A stretch of 64,000 bases of DNA, from NCBI GenBank assembly GCA_947034885.2, contig OX344753.2, positions 29,778,689-29,842,688 on the forward strand, in the 5' to 3' direction. Within the stretch, counting starts at the first letter, position 1. Each line of letters begins with the position of its first letter. The translations under genes were made by a program, and so were the position numbers. This stretch comes from Thuidium tamariscinum (lineage: Eukaryota; Streptophyta; Bryopsida; Hypnales; Thuidiaceae). The notes under the pieces were generated by a model. That model had not been told where the DNA came from and ran no database searches. It saw nothing but the letters and a program-made list of their open reading frames with translations. This document shows positions 61,101-64,000 of this stretch, piece by piece.

Positions 61101-61854
61101 ATGTCTGTATACTGTAGGATCTGTGCATGGGTTAGCATGTTGACTGGATCAGCTATATATACTGCTGGGCCGTAGAGCACGCTTTTTTTGGGAACTTGTC
61201 TCCACGTTGACCTGTTTGGCAGTATGAAGGGTCTCTTCATATTAACAAGACCGTAGTTGCCCTTGCTCTACACACACAATAGTGCACAATATAAGTTGAA
61301 ATCATAGCCAATTATGCTCTCAACAATTGGAGAAGAAACAGGGAGTAAGAGATCATGCTTACCCGCTCCTTCTCACGATGGATGCGAAAGAAGAAGCCAC
61401 CGATAAGACTGAGCGCCGGATTATCATACTTTTCTACAGCCACCTCTGCTATAATCCGTTGTCCAGTCCCCTCAGGGAAAGGTAATATGTCATAGTGATC
61501 TCCCCAGGGCAGGTTTGGATGCAACTTGAGTTCGATAGTTGCACTACAGATACTCTTCACACCCACATGCTCAGTGCCATCCATTGAATAACGTGCCAAT
61601 TCGTCTGGGAGGTTGAAAACCTTGGTGTATCCATCCTTATGCCAATGTGCTGTAATTGGCGTTGCAGTTGCGTGAGCTGTTATCCTTGATCTGTGACGAC
61701 ATGCAGCTCCCCCTCCTCTCTGAATGCTACGTGACAGTAGTGCATTGGAAGTCGCAATGCTTGTCAAAGGACTACCCGCAAACCCTCCAACACTTCCCTG
61801 TGCTTCATGAGTCCTTGCTAAATTGCCAAGCTGAGTTTCACGGTTGTCGGCCAT
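58153..61854 (-). pseudogene. HECT-like E3 ubiquitin ligase gene with one in-frame stop
   Basis: Five minus-strand exons with GT-AG introns: 61363-61854 (start MADNRETQLG), 60754-61267, 59588 to about 60500, 59258-59461 and 58153-59112. Exons 4 and 5 read as a HECT-type catalytic lobe: TYAFNLDDKSFAELDTQDCGGPTRRF, then LFGLLCFLLAMYG and, near the C terminus, LPEVSTCFRNMTIPEYES, where the Cys is the expected thioester-forming residue. HECT ligases accept ubiquitin on that Cys and pass it to substrates. Exons 1-3 have no domain I recognise; exon 2 and the start of exon 3 are Ser/Pro/Asp-rich. A TGA at 60254-60256 interrupts exon 3 (DMV-stop-LDEEW, possibly CGA before), so the gene is inactive or this base is in error. 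It may be a host gene or transposon cargo: HECT-like proteins of this sort are also known from mobile elements. Confidence 0.7.
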
Positions 61855-64000
61855 TGCAAACTAAGAAACAGACTGCAGTGGGCACATGTAAACAACAAAA
61901 CAAGAAGGTAGACAAGGAAACAATGAGGTTGGTTTGCCTTCTGTTTGCGTAAAGTTTGACTTGCAAAGTGAATGTACAGTTGAAATGATGTATGTGGGTG
62001 GATACATCAGGCTGGGGCTCCACTCCGATTGCACGCATCACTAGGTGGTAAGGAGCAGAAGTACTCCCTAGGGGTGAATTTGAACTAGGATAGAATATTT
62101 CTTGAAGGACATGTGCACTCGGCGATGTACTAACTACCGATGTTCATTGGCTGTAGGAACATTGACTAGGAGGACAGAGCGTCTCACCACTCACCGACAT
62201 GAATACCCTTCCCAGTACGTGTCCTACAACAAGGACGTATGAGATAAGCACAATGAAGTCAGCATTCATAAAGGTTTTAGAACTCTTCTAGTTAATATCC
62301 ACCTTCCATAGGAATAGACCATTTTTTCTTCACTGGTCACCAGTTTGAGTGTACTAAACTCCTAAATTAACAAGTTAATTTCCCCCAATATGTGTTGCCT
62401 CCACCGGCCAATTTCCTTCAAATTGAACACTTTCAAAGTTAATATTGTCTAATTTCTTAAAATATCCATTTCAATGTCTAGTATTGAATTGTATTATAAA
62501 CTTGCAATATTAAAAACTTGGCATGCAGAGAAATTTGTATCTTCTTTATCCAATTAACCCCTCACAGTCAAAGGGTGTTTTTGTTTAAAAAACATCATTG
62601 TTTTTGAAGTGATATAGATCTAAATGTCACTAAGCTACTAAGATCTTAACTATATACTCTTATAACAAATATGTTGTAAACGATGTGTATCAAATTTGAA
62701 GTTATTTGATTGCATAGATTGCAAGATTATAATGTTTTAATGTTGAGAGCTATAAAAAAAGAAACATGTACAAAATGAGTACATTTAGAGTATGAACATT
62801 TGTAGAACCTCCTACAAATTTTCAAATTACCAAGTTTCATTCAGAAAATGATTGCAATCTAATCAGTTAACCCCTAAACACGCCAAGAATTGTAATAGTG
62901 AATGCGCCTTGGTCAACCTTGATGGCAACTTTTACAATAATTACATTTGCAATTTGATCTTAACTAAGAAAACAAAGTTTGACAAGTTTTGTTCCTATTC
63001 TATTTTAAAGTTTTGAGGAATGTCAAAAATTGACAAAGAATTCACCCTAAAATACAAATAACACAATGTATTGTTCTTTTCATTCACATTTCCAGTTTGT
63101 TTAAATATATTTCAGATTTATATTATAAAATTGTGTACGTCAATTTAATAAAAGTCCCAATGTGGCTTGATAGTCAAATTTGACTTCAAGGTCTTTGGTG
63201 TGGCTATTTTGGGTTTTAAAAAAAAAGCCAATTCATCCATTTTTCATGCTAATCTCTATTGCTACTATTACCAAATTTGAAATTCTTGTAAAATAATTTC
63301 AATTGGTTTTGCTATTTTTACTCATTTATGTTCATTTGGTGCAACAAGAATGATAACAATTGGAAATTTTAAACAGGGCTTTGTAAAGAAGTGAATATCA
63401 TAGACAAAACTTGAGGTAGAAATGATTGTATTTGTAAACTATCAATAATAGTTTTTGCTTAGATTGATACTTCATATCTTTTAATAGTAGAAATGCTTCA
63501 TTTCCAACAATAATCGAAAAAAATATGTCCTAGTAGGAAAAATATTTTAAAATTGTATTTTGGACCATAAACAAAAAAAATTCTGCCCTTCACCGTGATA
63601 TTTGGGCTTTTGTGGTATAATTTTTGGTTTCAAGCACCAATTCAAAGTGGAATTGTATTCCTACAAAGCTAATCATTTTTGCTATATTATTGGCAAGTTT
63701 CAAAAAGTTTCACCAAAAATGGAGACCATAGCAGCTTGCTGAAAGTCTATTTAGTTCCTTGAAGGAACAATGGTCCTTTAAAGGTTAAACAAGCAATCAA
63801 TGTAGTTAACCTCAGTCATTTCTTAGAAAACTAGTTTATTTTGAATTTCATTTGTAATAATAACAATTCATTTCAACTCAATTAAGTCTGTGATTTTAGA
63901 GAACAATATTTTTTTGGATACTAATAGTGTACTTCTAAATATAGAAATCATGTTTAGTAAAAATAGCTCATTTCTAGTTCTTAGAATGTTGAAAATTTAA
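61855..64000. other. AT-rich right flank with TTAA-type MITE ends
   Basis: No gene supported. The first ~250 bases are presumably the promoter and leader of the HECT-like gene. TTAACCCCT ends occur at 62554 and 62867, and GGTCCTTTAAAGGTTAA at 63772-63788. The pair 62867-63788 could delimit one ~920-bp MITE. Confidence 0.4.

Overview
This window is nuclear DNA of a land plant. It carries a five-exon secreted GH31 glucosidase/xylosidase gene with consensus GT-AG introns, a plant-type ENTH gene, fragments of a plastid-division gene of the ARC6/PARC6 family, and many plant-type transposable elements. The DUF7869-type transposon proteins and the AT-rich intergenic DNA fit a non-seed plant (bryophyte, lycophyte or fern) better than a flowering plant, but that is inference; I cannot name the species. 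There are no rRNA or tRNA genes, CRISPR arrays or bacterial operons that I can support.

Left part (1-14.7 kb): a CCGGAT-rich transposable element enters from the left edge with a long open reading frame on the minus strand (1-1715). It is followed by AT-rich DNA holding a pogo/Emigrant-type MITE (3472-4124), then a decayed DNA transposon. The transposon comprises an array of six palindromes inside and around a 140-bp tandem repeat (5480-6693), a DUF7869-like transposase-type pseudogene (6763-8663) and a second transposon-type ORF (10197-10957). Minisatellites and a foldback element (12201-13154) follow.

Host genes (15-23 kb): the GH31 gene (15169-19565, +) looks intact, about 884 residues with a signal peptide. 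Immediately downstream and convergent with it is an ENTH-domain, epsin-like gene (20264-22873, -) whose exons are recognisable but which shows a frameshift, a lost splice acceptor and an in-frame stop, so it is probably a pseudogene. Two small inverted-repeat elements lie between it and the next region.

Centre (24.7-56.8 kb): the dominating structure is a giant inverted duplication. Two arms of about 8.98 kb (24681-33663 and 47815-56800) are almost identical; I found one substitution and one homopolymer length difference. They flank a 14.15-kb spacer. Each arm carries a broken ARC6/PARC6-like gene fragment, a 3.66-kb solo LTR with a perfect 5-bp target duplication, and AT-rich DNA. The inner edge of each arm lies next to a smaller palindrome: a zinc-finger-encoding inverted repeat at 33669-35569 and a Tc1-like foldback element at 46145-47800. 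The outer edge falls inside a MITE that is complete on the left and truncated on the right. The spacer also holds a second copy of the CCGGAT-rich element (about 36.7-44.5 kb), split by a third 3.9-kb solo LTR (38275-42197).

Right part (56.8-64 kb): a GC-rich 21-bp minisatellite, a five-exon HECT-like E3 ubiquitin ligase gene on the minus strand (58153-61854) with one in-frame stop, and AT-rich DNA with TTAA-flanked MITE-like ends. The only gene that looks fully functional is the GH31 gene; everything else is repeat-derived or visibly damaged.
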